NCBI RefSeq assembly: GCF_002298975.1
Contig: NZ_DBMV01000041.1
Coordinates: 1 to 64,000, forward strand
DNA length: 64,000 nucleotides
From: Ralstonia sp. UBA689
Lineage (GTDB): Bacteria; Pseudomonadota; Gammaproteobacteria; Burkholderiales; Burkholderiaceae
Direction of reading: 5' to 3'
A model generated the notes under the pieces. It saw nothing but the letters and a program-made list of their open reading frames with translations. It was not told the origin of the DNA and made no database searches. How positions within the stretch are numbered: the first letter of the stretch is position 1; each line of letters opens with the position of its first letter. A program made the position numbers and the translations under genes. This document shows, piece after piece, positions 8,655 to 16,984 of this stretch.

Positions 8655-8701
8655 GAAACGGAAGGGAGAAGACCTGTTAGCCGGCCTTTGCCTTCCGTTT
8701 C
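8655..8701 (-). promoter_or_regulatory. Intercistronic hairpin between gltI and gltJ
   Basis: An 11-bp perfect inverted repeat GAAACGGAAGG/CCTTCCGTTTC (8655-8665 with 8691-8701) encloses a 25-base loop just downstream of the gltI stop. There is no T run. Such hairpins between a binding-protein gene and its permease genes commonly stabilise the upstream message or partly terminate transcription. The role here is inference. Confidence 0.5.
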
Positions 8702-8736
8702 GATGACGCTTGTGTCAGGCCCGTTGAGGGAGCCGA

Positions 8737-9633
8737 TCAGTCAAGAGCCTTGTCGTTCGGGTTCTTGACCAGCGCCTTCATGTCGTCCGACAGCGGGAAC
8801 TCCAGGTTCAGGCCCTTGGGCGGAACCGGGCTCTCAAACCACTTCTTGTACAGCGCGGTGACCGTGCCGTCCTTCATCAGACCAGCGATGGTCTTGTCGG
8901 CCAGATCCTTGAACGGCTTGTCGTCCTTGCGGACCATGCAGCCGTAGGCTTCACGCGATTGCGGCTTGGCCACCACCACCCAGTCCGCCGGGTTCTTTGC
9001 CTTGGCGCGCTCACCGTACAGCAGGGCATCGTCCATCATGAACGCGACGGCGCGGCCCGATTCCAGCGTCAGGAACGACTGGCCGTGGTCCTTCGTGCTG
9101 ATAATGTTCATGCCGAGCTGCTTGTCATCGTTCATCTTGCGCAGCAGGCGCTCGGAGGTCGTGCCGGCAGTGGTCACGACATTCTTGCCCTTCAGGTCAG
9201 CCCAGTCCTTGATGCCCGAATCCTTCTTCACCATGATGCGGGTGCCGATGATGAAGATGGTGTCGGTGAACGATGCCTGCTTCTGGCGCTCGAGGTTGTT
9301 CGTGGTCGAACCGCACTCGATGTCGATGGTGCCGTTCTGCAGCAGCGTGATGCGGTTCTGCGAGGTGATCGGAATTTCCTTGACCTGCAGATCCTTCAGC
9401 TTGAGCTGGTCTTTCACGGCCTCGACGATCTTCTGGTTGATGTCGTACGAGTAGCCAACGGTGCGCACGCCGCCGATGTTGTAGCTGAACGGAATCGACG
9501 AATCGCGCACGCCCAGCGTGATGGTGCCGGTGTCCTTGATCTTCTTCAGCGTACCAGTCAGCTCTTGCGCGTGGGCTGCGCTGCTCAACACACCAACGGC
9601 TGCAAGCACGGTTGCCAGTTTGGCGAGGTTCAT
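8737..9633 (-). CDS. gltI: Glutamate/aspartate periplasmic binding protein
   Basis: Periplasmic substrate-binding protein of the importer, 298 residues. A 22-residue Sec signal peptide ends in SSAAHA before QELTG. The mature part shows the SBP_bac_3 fold markers GVRDSSIPFSYNI, VGYSYDINQKI and IDIECGSTTNN. The frame is open further upstream, but the ATG at 9633 has an AGGAGA ribosome-binding site and begins the signal peptide. It is the first gene of gltIJKL, with gdhA upstream on the same strand. Confidence 0.96.
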   Translation of the reverse strand: MNLAKLATVLAAVGVLSSAAHAQELTGTLKKIKDTGTITLGVRDSSIPFSYNIGGVRTVGYSYDINQKIVEAVKDQLKLKDLQVKEIPITSQNRITLLQNGTIDIECGSTTNNLERQKQASFTDTIFIIGTRIMVKKDSGIKDWADLKGKNVVTTAGTTSERLLRKMNDDKQLGMNIISTKDHGQSFLTLESGRAVAFMMDDALLYGERAKAKNPADWVVVAKPQSREAYGCMVRKDDKPFKDLADKTIAGLMKDGTVTALYKKWFESPVPPKGLNLEFPLSDDMKALVKNPNDKALD

Positions 9634-10157
9634 GAAAGTCTCCTTTTGACCATGAAAGAGAAAGACGGGACTGTACCAAAAAACGTTTGGCGACAGTATT
9701 GGTGTTGCCACTAAATCGTTGAATCCAACGGAGTTTCTCCTCTGGCGCGGACCCTGCTGCAACCGCGTTTTCCGAGCAACCGGACACCTTGCGTTGTACT
9801 TTTCCGAAAAGCCGGAAAAGACGGGCAGTGCCAGACACGGCAACGCTCTGCAACATCGACACGCAGGCACGATTGCTTGAGCGGATGACCGCCAATTGCA
9901 AAGGAAAACCAAGGGAAATAAAGCCCGCCCGATGTGCGCTCTCTGTCGCTTAACGAACCCGACTTGAGGATGGGAAGGACGACGATGATGATGCTATCGC
10001 CCTTCTCATGGTGCGGTGCTCCGGAACGTTATGGTTCGCCCCATGAACACCGGCTTTCTTCAACCGTCGCGCATGGCCGCCTGATCGGCAGCAACGCGAT
10101 AGACCGGTGCAGCGCCCTGTTGGAGCACCGCGCCGGTATTGACCAGCGCGTTGCCGA
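9634..10157. other. Intergenic region between gdhA and gltI
   Basis: These 524 bases should contain the gdhA terminator and the gltI promoter. I see a short inverted repeat TTTTCCG-AAAAGCCGGAAAA near 9790-9818 and an AT-rich patch at 9665-9720, but no convincing -35/-10 pair. The minus-strand frame that continues just past the gdhA stop (10157 down to about 10060) has coding-like third positions for some 30 codons, yet has no start of its own and no recognisable family. Confidence 0.4.
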
Positions 10158-11459
10158 TCAGGGGTACAGACCGCGCTCTTGGCGGGCCTGCAGAATCCGC
10201 GTACAGGCGATGATGAACGCCGCCGTACGCAGGGTAACCTTGTTGTCCTGCGCCACTTGCCAGACGCCACGGAAGGCGTCTTGCATGATCCGTACCAGGC
10301 GCTGGTTGATCTCGTCTTCGGTCCAGAAGAAGCTCGAGAAATCCTGCACCCATTCGAAATAGCTGACCGTCACGCCGCCGGCGTTGGCGATCACATCCGG
10401 GCAGACCAGGATGCCCCGGTCGCGCAGGATGTCGTCCGCTTCGGGCGTCGTGGGGCCGTTTGCACCTTCCACGACAATCTTTGCCTTGATATGGGGCGCG
10501 TTCTTGGCGGTGATCTGGCCTTCCAGCGCGGCCGGGATCAGGAATTCGCAGTCCAGCGCCCAGAAGTCGTCTTGAGAGACGGTCTCTGCAGCAAAGCCGG
10601 CCACGCTGCCGTTTTGCTCAACGTGCTTGATGAGCGCGTCGACGTCGAGGCCGTTGCCGTTGAACACGATGCCCTTGTGGTCTTGCACGGCAATGACCTT
10701 GGCACCGGCGTCGTGGAACAGCTTGGCGGCCACGCTACCCACGTTGCCGAAGCCCTGCACCACCACGCGCGAGCCCTTGACGTCGATGCCAAGGTTGCGT
10801 GCGGCTTCGCTGCCGACCACGAACACGCCGCGGCCGGTGGCTTCGCGACGACCCAGGCTGCCGCCCAGCGCGATCGGCTTGCCGGTTACCACGCCGGTGG
10901 CGGTGGAGCCTTCGTTCATGGAGTACGTGTCCATCATCCACGCCATGATCTGCGCGTTGGTGTTCACGTCCGGAGCCGGAATGTCCTTGTTCGGGCCGAT
11001 GATGATGCCGATTTCGCTGGTGTAGCGGCGAGTCAGGCGTTCCAATTCACCAGAAGACAGCTTGCGCGGATCGACACGAATGCCGCCCTTGGCGCCGCCG
11101 TACGGCACGTTCACGGCCGCGTTCTTCACCGACATCCAGGCGGACAGCGCCATCACTTCCGACAGCGTCACGTCCTGGTGGAAGCGCACGCCGCCCTTGC
11201 CCGGGCCACGCGACGTGTTGTGCTGCACGCGATAGCCCTCGAAGTGGGCAATGCGGCCGTCATCCATCTGGATGGGCACGTCGACAATCAGGGCGCGCTT
11301 GGGGCGCTTGAGGGTTTCAACCCAACGTGCCAGCGAGCCAAGGTAGGGGGTGACCCGGTCGACCTGCTGCAGATAGATGCCCCACGGGCCGAGGTTGTCG
11401 GCCGGCAGATAGGACGGAATGGAATGCTGGAGTGTCGACGGAGATGCGACATTGGACAT
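10158..11459 (-). CDS. gdhA: Glutamate dehydrogenase
   Basis: Interconverts glutamate and 2-oxoglutarate plus ammonia. 433 residues, the hexameric class. Substrate-site block PYGGAKGGIRVDP with catalytic Lys124, nucleotide fold GFGNVG at 236-241, and the C-terminal VSYFEWVQ motif. I start at MSNVASPS (11459) instead of an upstream in-frame codon because family members begin near here. Lying directly upstream of gltIJKL, it links glutamate uptake to carbon and nitrogen metabolism. Cofactor preference cannot be read safely from sequence alone. Confidence 0.95.
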   Translation of the reverse strand: MSNVASPSTLQHSIPSYLPADNLGPWGIYLQQVDRVTPYLGSLARWVETLKRPKRALIVDVPIQMDDGRIAHFEGYRVQHNTSRGPGKGGVRFHQDVTLSEVMALSAWMSVKNAAVNVPYGGAKGGIRVDPRKLSSGELERLTRRYTSEIGIIIGPNKDIPAPDVNTNAQIMAWMMDTYSMNEGSTATGVVTGKPIALGGSLGRREATGRGVFVVGSEAARNLGIDVKGSRVVVQGFGNVGSVAAKLFHDAGAKVIAVQDHKGIVFNGNGLDVDALIKHVEQNGSVAGFAAETVSQDDFWALDCEFLIPAALEGQITAKNAPHIKAKIVVEGANGPTTPEADDILRDRGILVCPDVIANAGGVTVSYFEWVQDFSSFFWTEDEINQRLVRIMQDAFRGVWQVAQDNKVTLRTAAFIIACTRILQARQERGLYP

Positions 11460-11611
11460 GGCTGTCTTCCTTTTTTGGGCCTCGGTAAGGCCCTTCAAGT
11501 CCCACAAAATGCCCGCCAGCTTAGGGAGCCCTCCGAACGAAATCCAATGCCGTTTTTACATCGGGTTATGCATCTAGCGCATAACCATCACGGGCCTTCA
11601 AAATAGCGCGA

Positions 11612-12556
11612 TCACGCCGACAACACGCTCCAAAGCTGGTCGATCAGCTCGCGCTTGCGCTTGGATTGGGGGTGCCGGCGGTCGTGCGCGCCGTTCTGCG
11701 GGTGCTCGCGATACAGCCGGATCTCCATCTCGATCGACAAGGTACCGCCGCCCTTGCCCTCCGCGCGCACCAGGCCCCCAGCGGCCACCTCGTCGCGCAC
11801 CGCGCTCTCGGGCAGGAAGGCAACCCCATGGCCAGCCAGCACCATTACCTTCAGTGCCTCGGCCATATCGGTCTCGTAGCATTTGTCGAGCAGCGGCGCC
11901 ACCGGTGAGTTCTCCAGCAGCACGTCGACCATGCGGCCCAGGAAGGCGTTGGGGGTATAGCTCAAGTAAGCGATCGGCTTGCGCGCGGCGGGCGCCAGCC
12001 GGAAGATCGGTCGGCCGCTCGCATCGGGCTTCGAGAACGGCGAAAGCCGCTCGGTGCCCAGCACCAACATGTCGTAGCGCGTCGGATCAAGCTGGATCAT
12101 CTGGCGCGCGTGGTGATAGACCATGACGAGATCGCAGCCGCCTTCCACCAGCGTCATCACCGCATCGTGTACGTTGAGAGCGCGCAGGCGGCACTGCAGC
12201 TTGCCGATCTTCTCCTCCACCTGCGCCAACCAACCAGGGAAAAACGTGAGCGATAGCGTGTGCGGTACAGCAAAGTCGATGGTCGACGCGCTGGCCGGGC
12301 GCTGGCCGCGCATCAGCGCGCGCGTTTCGCTCACCTGCGCGAGCATCGCCAGAGCTTGCTCGTAGAAGACCTCGCCTGCCGGGGTGAGACGTGTGGGGTA
12401 GCTGGACCGGTCGATCAGCTCATTGCCCAGCCACGCTTCCAGCGATTGAATGCGCCTCGAAAACGCTGGCTGCGTGACGTGCCGCAATTCAGCCGAGCGC
12501 GAAAAGCTACGCGTCTCGGCCAGGCTGATGAAGTCTTCCAGCCATTTCAGTTCCAT
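11612..12556 (-). CDS. LysR-family transcriptional regulator
   Basis: LysR-type regulator, 314 residues. The N-terminal winged helix-turn-helix covers about residues 1-65 (MELKWLEDFISLAETRSFSR, then VTQPAFSRRIQSLE), followed by a substrate-binding-like effector domain from about residue 90. It lies upstream of gdhA on the same strand with a 150-base gap, so it is a candidate regulator of gdhA or the glt genes. The effector is unknown. LysR proteins usually act on divergent neighbours, and here there is none. Confidence 0.9.
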   Translation of the reverse strand: MELKWLEDFISLAETRSFSRSAELRHVTQPAFSRRIQSLEAWLGNELIDRSSYPTRLTPAGEVFYEQALAMLAQVSETRALMRGQRPASASTIDFAVPHTLSLTFFPGWLAQVEEKIGKLQCRLRALNVHDAVMTLVEGGCDLVMVYHHARQMIQLDPTRYDMLVLGTERLSPFSKPDASGRPIFRLAPAARKPIAYLSYTPNAFLGRMVDVLLENSPVAPLLDKCYETDMAEALKVMVLAGHGVAFLPESAVRDEVAAGGLVRAEGKGGGTLSIEMEIRLYREHPQNGAHDRRHPQSKRKRELIDQLWSVLSA

Positions 12557-12580
12557 CGCGTCCTCTCTCCCCCAACCTGC

Positions 12581-14422
12581 TCAGGCGTCTTCAGCCTGTT
12601 CCGACTCGGCGGCCACTCGCTCGGGCTCGCGCGCCTGCATGCGCCACATCTGCGCGTAGCGCCCTTCCGCGCGCAGGAGCGACTCGTGCGTCCCGCGCTC
12701 GATGATGCGGCCGTGCTCCATCACCAGAATCTGGTGCGCCCGCACGATGGTGGACAGCCGGTGCGCAATCACCAGCGTGGTGTGGTTCTGCGCCAGGCGC
12801 ATCAACTCTTCCTGGATGGCGTGCTCGGTGCGTGAATCGAGCGCCGAGGTGGCCTCATCAAACACGAGGATCGGCGGACGCTTAAGCAGCGTGCGCGCAA
12901 TCGCCACGCGCTGCTTCTCGCCTCCGGAAAGCTTCAGCCCGCGCTCGCCGACCTGCGTGTCGTAGCCGTCGGGCAGCGACTCGACAAAGGCGTGAATCTG
13001 CGCGGCGCGAGCGGCTTCGATTACCTCCTCGCGCGTGGCGTCGGGGCGGCCGTAGGCGATGTTGTAGTAGATGCTGTCGTTGAAGAGCACCGTGTCTTGC
13101 GGAACGATGCCGATGGCGCCACGCACGCTGGCCTGCGTGACGTCGCGCACATCCTGGCCGTCGATCTGGATGGCGCCGGATTTCACGTCATAGAAGCGGA
13201 ACAGCAGGCGCGCCAGCGTCGACTTGCCCGAGCCGCTCTGTCCGACCACCGCCGTGGTCGTGCCGGCCGGGATGGTGAAATCGACATCGAACAGGATCTG
13301 GCGATTGGCCTCGTAGCCGAAATCCACATGCGCGAAGCGAACCTCGCCGGCATGCACGACCAGCGGCGCGGCATCTGGCTTGTCGGCCACCTCGCGATTG
13401 GTCTGCAGCAGGTGGAACATGCGGTCCATGTCGGTCACGGCCTGCTTCAACTCGCGGTAGATCACGCCCAGGAAGTTGAGCGGAATGTAGATCTGCAGCA
13501 TCAACGTGTTGACCAGCACAAGGTCGCCCAGCGTCATGTGCCCGGCCGCCACACCTTGCGTGGCGCGATACAGGATCAGGATCAGCGCCGTGGCCACAAT
13601 GAACTGCTGGCCAAAATTCAGCACCGACAACGAATTCTGCGAGCGGATGGCCGCAGCGCGATACTTCTGCAGGTTCTCGTCGTAGCGGCGTGCTTCGTAT
13701 TCTTCGTTGCCGAAGTACTTCACGGTCTCGAAGTTCAGCAGCGAATCGATCGCCTTCTGATTGGCGCGCGAATCCAGCTCGTTCATCTTGCGGCGGAAAT
13801 GCGTGCGCCAGTTCGTCACCGTCACCGTAAAGACGATGTAGCTCACGAGCGCGCAGAACGTGATAAGCGCGAACCACACGTCGTACTTCACGAAGAAGTA
13901 TGTAATGACGAGGCCGACTTCCACCAGCGTCGGCAGGATGCTGTACAGCGAATACGAAATGAGCGACTGGATGCCGCGCGTGCCGCGCTCGATGTCGCGG
14001 CTCATGCCACCGGTCTGGCGCTCCAGGTGAAAGCGCAGCGACAGCGCGTGCAAGTGCCGGAACACCTGCAGCGCGAGCGTGCGCACAGAACTCTCCGTCA
14101 CCTTGGCGAACAGGATTTCGCGCAGCTCCGAGAACAAAGACGTCGACAACCGCAGCAACCCATAGCCGACGATGATGCCCACCGGCACCACCAGTAGCGC
14201 ACGCGAGTCTGAGGGCGACACGTTCATCGAATCGATCAGCCGCTTCATGACCATCGGCACGCCCAGGTTGGCGACCTTGGCGGCGATCAGGAACGATAGC
14301 GCCATCCCCACGCGCCATTTGTAGGCCAACAGATATGGCAGCAGGCTCTTGATGGTGCGCCAGTCGCCGCGGGCGGCTGCCCCGGGCGGGGGCGGTTCGG
14401 AGGAGGCCGGGAAGCGACGCAT
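12581..14422 (-). CDS. Atm1/HMT1-type ABC exporter (fused permease-ATPase)
   Basis: Half-transporter of about 613 residues: six-helix membrane domain followed by an ATPase with Walker A GQSGSGKST (near residue 394), signature LSGGEKQRVAIAR and Walker B ILVFDEATSALD. The block ETVKYFGNEEYEARRYDENL is typical of the Atm1/HMT1 branch, which exports glutathione-linked compounds or metals. An alternative GTG start 39 bases upstream (14461) exists; neither start has a clear ribosome-binding site. Divergent from yciA, which starts about 100 bases away. The substrate is not known. Confidence 0.88.
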   Translation of the reverse strand: MRRFPASSEPPPPGAAARGDWRTIKSLLPYLLAYKWRVGMALSFLIAAKVANLGVPMVMKRLIDSMNVSPSDSRALLVVPVGIIVGYGLLRLSTSLFSELREILFAKVTESSVRTLALQVFRHLHALSLRFHLERQTGGMSRDIERGTRGIQSLISYSLYSILPTLVEVGLVITYFFVKYDVWFALITFCALVSYIVFTVTVTNWRTHFRRKMNELDSRANQKAIDSLLNFETVKYFGNEEYEARRYDENLQKYRAAAIRSQNSLSVLNFGQQFIVATALILILYRATQGVAAGHMTLGDLVLVNTLMLQIYIPLNFLGVIYRELKQAVTDMDRMFHLLQTNREVADKPDAAPLVVHAGEVRFAHVDFGYEANRQILFDVDFTIPAGTTTAVVGQSGSGKSTLARLLFRFYDVKSGAIQIDGQDVRDVTQASVRGAIGIVPQDTVLFNDSIYYNIAYGRPDATREEVIEAARAAQIHAFVESLPDGYDTQVGERGLKLSGGEKQRVAIARTLLKRPPILVFDEATSALDSRTEHAIQEELMRLAQNHTTLVIAHRLSTIVRAHQILVMEHGRIIERGTHESLLRAEGRYAQMWRMQAREPERVAAESEQAEDA

Positions 14423-14524
14423 GTGCGGTGCAATAAAATGGCGGATTGTGTATTCTCCCACCGATCACCCGTGCGCGCCCTGCGCCGCCCGGCGTCCCCC
14501 GCTTCAATGCTGCCCTGCCTCATC

Positions 14525-14944
14525 ATGTCCGATACTCAAGCCTCCACCGAAACCGTCGAGCTGCCTGCCGGCAAGCACCCCGCCGTGCGCGTCATGCCGA
14601 TGCCGTCCGACGCCAATGTGCACGGCGACGTGTTCGGCGGCTGGATCATGTCTCAAGTGGACATTGCCGGGTCGATTCCAGCGGTGGTGCGCGCCAATGG
14701 CCGCGTGGCAACGGTGGCCGTCAACTCGTTCGTCTTCAAGCAGCCTGTGTACGTCGGTGACCTGGTGAGCTTCTATGCCAACGTGGTCAAGACCGGCCGC
14801 ACGTCCATCACGGTGGACGTGGAAGTCTTTGCGCAACGCATGGGCAACAACGGCCGCCACGCCACCGTCAAAGTGACGGAAGCCACTCTCACCTACGTCG
14901 CCACCGACGAGAGCCGCAAGCCGCGCGTCCTGCCGGCGGAGTAA
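14525..14944 (+). CDS. yciA: Acyl-CoA thioesterase, YciA type
   Basis: Hot-dog-fold thioesterase of 139 residues that hydrolyses acyl-CoAs to free acid and CoA. Family markers: NVHGDVFGGWIMSQVDIAG (about residues 33-51) with the catalytic Asp, then VNSFVFKQPVYVGDLVSFY. The start at MSDTQAS is preferred over an upstream in-frame codon because the upstream residues do not fit the family. A terminator follows within 25 bases. Confidence 0.93.
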   Translation: MSDTQASTETVELPAGKHPAVRVMPMPSDANVHGDVFGGWIMSQVDIAGSIPAVVRANGRVATVAVNSFVFKQPVYVGDLVSFYANVVKTGRTSITVDVEVFAQRMGNNGRHATVKVTEATLTYVATDESRKPRVLPAE

Positions 14945-14960
14945 ACCGGTTCGCCCAATA

Positions 14961-14990
14961 AGAAACCCGGCCTCGCGCCGGGTTTTCTTT
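14961..14990 (+). terminator. Rho-independent terminator after yciA
   Basis: Nine-base-pair stem AAACCCGGC/GCCGGGTTT with a five-base loop and a following T-rich tract. It lies between convergent yciA and the enoyl-CoA hydratase gene. Confidence 0.85.
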
Positions 14991-15008
14991 TGCGGATGGC
15001 GAGAGCGC

Positions 15009-15773
15009 TCAGTTGAACTTGGAAAAGTCCGGGCGGCGCTTCTCGAAGAATGCGGTGAACGCCTCGCGTGCTTCCGGCGCGCGCAGCATCTGCCCAAACT
15101 GCTGGCCTTCGACCGACATGCGCGCCGCGATCTGCGGCATGGAGCCTTCCTTCATCAGACGCTTGGTCGCGCGCATCGAAGCCGGCGGCAGTAGCGTCAG
15201 CTTGCGCGCCTGTGCACGCACAAACACGTCCAGCTCGCCCACCGGCAGCACGCGATTGACGAGGCCCAGTTCGCGCGCTTCCTGTGCGTCGAACGGCTCA
15301 CCGAAGAGCAGCTTGTCGGCCGCGCGGTGATAGCCGGCCAGTTGCGGCAGCAACAGGCTCGATGCAGCCTCCGGACACAGCCCCAGTTGCGCGAACGGCA
15401 TCGACAGCTTGGCCGTCTCCGACGCATAGACGAGGTCGCAGTGCAGCAGCATGGTCGTACCCACGCCGACCGCCGCTCCGCTCACCGCCGCGATCAGCGG
15501 CTTGGTGGCCGTACTGATCGCCTTGAGGAACTGGTGCACGGGCGCGGTCTCGTCCTTCGGCGGGTTTTTCATGAAATCTTCGAGATCGTTGCCGGCCGTG
15601 AAGACGCTCTCATGGCCGGCCAGCACGATCACGCGGATGGCGGGATCGGTCTCGGCGGTCACCAATGCATCCGCCAGCGTCTGGTACATCGCGGCGGTGA
15701 TGGCGTTCTTGCGGTCCAGACGGTCGAAGGTGAGTGTCAGGACACCGTCTGCGGTCTCGGTACGAATCGACAT
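15009..15773 (-). CDS. Enoyl-CoA hydratase/isomerase family protein
   Basis: Crotonase-fold protein, 254 residues. Oxyanion-hole regions are visible in AGNDLEDFM (about residue 63) and AAVSGAAVGVGTTMLLHCDLVY (about residue 100). It hydrates or isomerises enoyl-CoA intermediates. In the second active-site region it has FAQLGLCPEAASSLLLPQLAG; Glu is present in the usual catalytic stretch. It is the last gene of the beta-oxidation block, directly downstream of DegV (30-base gap). Confidence 0.9.
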   Translation of the reverse strand: MSIRTETADGVLTLTFDRLDRKNAITAAMYQTLADALVTAETDPAIRVIVLAGHESVFTAGNDLEDFMKNPPKDETAPVHQFLKAISTATKPLIAAVSGAAVGVGTTMLLHCDLVYASETAKLSMPFAQLGLCPEAASSLLLPQLAGYHRAADKLLFGEPFDAQEARELGLVNRVLPVGELDVFVRAQARKLTLLPPASMRATKRLMKEGSMPQIAARMSVEGQQFGQMLRAPEAREAFTAFFEKRRPDFSKFN

Positions 15774-15803
15774 GAAGTCTCCAAAGTGAAGCCCGCGCGG
15801 GTG

Positions 15804-16769
15804 CTAGATCGGCACGGGTGAATCAGATAGATAACCGACGGAGAACGCGTTGGCCCCCACGTTCAACGCCACGGTCAGGCTCATCGGCGCGAGCAGCACT
15901 TCCACGCCGCGGTCCTGGGCGGTCCGCATCAACGACTGCACCGGCTCCATGCGGCGCACGTTGTCGATCGAACCGGAATACGTGATCGCCACCACGGGCG
16001 TAGCCAGACGCTCCTCGGCGATCATGGTTTCGGTATGCGCCATCAGGCGACGAATGCCTTCATCGGAACCGCGCACCTTGGCGATGGCCTCGGTCTCGCC
16101 ACGGTGCATGTGGATGAGCGGGCGCACGTTGAACGCCGTGCCCATCATGTAGCGGCCCCAGGTGATGCTCTTCTCGCCCTTCTGCTTGGCGCGCGTGTAC
16201 ATGTACAGCAATTCGTCGGGCACGAGGTAGACGTGCGAGGCATCGCGCAGGCGGTTCTCGATCACATGCACGACGTCACGCACCTCGGCACCCTCGCGCA
16301 ACATGCGCGCAGCTTCGTGCACCATCAGCGCCTGGCCGGGGCCGATGGCGCCGGTGTCCACGACCGTCAGTTCGAATAGGCCGGAGCGGCCGGCATCCTT
16401 GCGCGGTTTGAAGCTCTTGGCGGTCGTGCCCACCACCGCGCCAGTGGCATGGCTGTAGAAATGGCTGCGCGAGCTGGCGATCGTCAGCAGCAATGCACGG
16501 TCGTGCTGCGTGACCACGTGCTTGAGCAGGAAATCCTCGATCTCGCGCTCCAGCAGCGGGATCGACTCGGCGTAGTGGTCCTGCTTGTCGACCAGGTATT
16601 TTCGGTAGAGCTGCGGCAGCGCGACCTCGTCGCGGCGGTCTTCCACGAAGATGTCGCCCGCGCGGATGCGGAACGGCACCACACCCAACCCCAGCTGATC
16701 GATCATCGAGCGCGGCATGTCGCATGCCGCGTCGGTCAATACGATTGTGTCGCCGACAGTGTTGCCCAT
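15804..16769 (-). CDS. DegV-family fatty-acid-binding protein
   Basis: DegV/FakB-fold protein, 321 residues, beginning IVLTDAACDMPRSMID (the DegV nucleation motif with Asp-Ser/Ala-x-D). Further blocks: LTIASSRSHFYSHATGA and VVDTGAIGPGQALMVHEAARM. FakB homologues bind a fatty acid and hand it to the kinase FakA; no FakA-like gene is present here. Its position between thiolase and enoyl-CoA hydratase genes suggests a role in handling fatty acids or acyl-CoAs. That role is inference. Confidence 0.88.
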   Translation of the reverse strand: MGNTVGDTIVLTDAACDMPRSMIDQLGLGVVPFRIRAGDIFVEDRRDEVALPQLYRKYLVDKQDHYAESIPLLEREIEDFLLKHVVTQHDRALLLTIASSRSHFYSHATGAVVGTTAKSFKPRKDAGRSGLFELTVVDTGAIGPGQALMVHEAARMLREGAEVRDVVHVIENRLRDASHVYLVPDELLYMYTRAKQKGEKSITWGRYMMGTAFNVRPLIHMHRGETEAIAKVRGSDEGIRRLMAHTETMIAEERLATPVVAITYSGSIDNVRRMEPVQSLMRTAQDRGVEVLLAPMSLTVALNVGANAFSVGYLSDSPVPI

Positions 16770-16948
16770 CGCGCGCCCTCCTCTTGGTGCACCGCCGGTG
16801 ACCCGGTGGTGTGTCTCCTCTGTTGCGGAATCGTGGCTCCGCTTCTATTGCGATACCGGCTGTGTGCCGGCCGCATTCTTCGGCGCGCTTGTCCGGAACG
16901 ACTGCGCGCCTGCGCAACTATGCGTGGTGAGACGGGCGATTAGCAAGC

Positions 16949-16975
16949 AGGGGGAAGGCCTTAATCCTTCCCCCT
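16949..16975 (-). terminator. Hairpin downstream of the thiolase gene
   Basis: Ten-base-pair stem AGGGGGAAGG/CCTTCCCCCT with a seven-base loop, ten bases after the thiolase stop. It lacks a T run, so it may be a partial terminator or a message-stabilising end instead of a strong rho-independent terminator. Confidence 0.45.
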
Positions 16976-16984
16976 TGCGTGGGG

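Noticed and set aside
10060..10157. Coding-like minus-strand stretch just after the gdhA stop
   Set aside because: About 30 codons only, no start, no recognisable family; could be chance in GC-rich DNA or a tiny relic.
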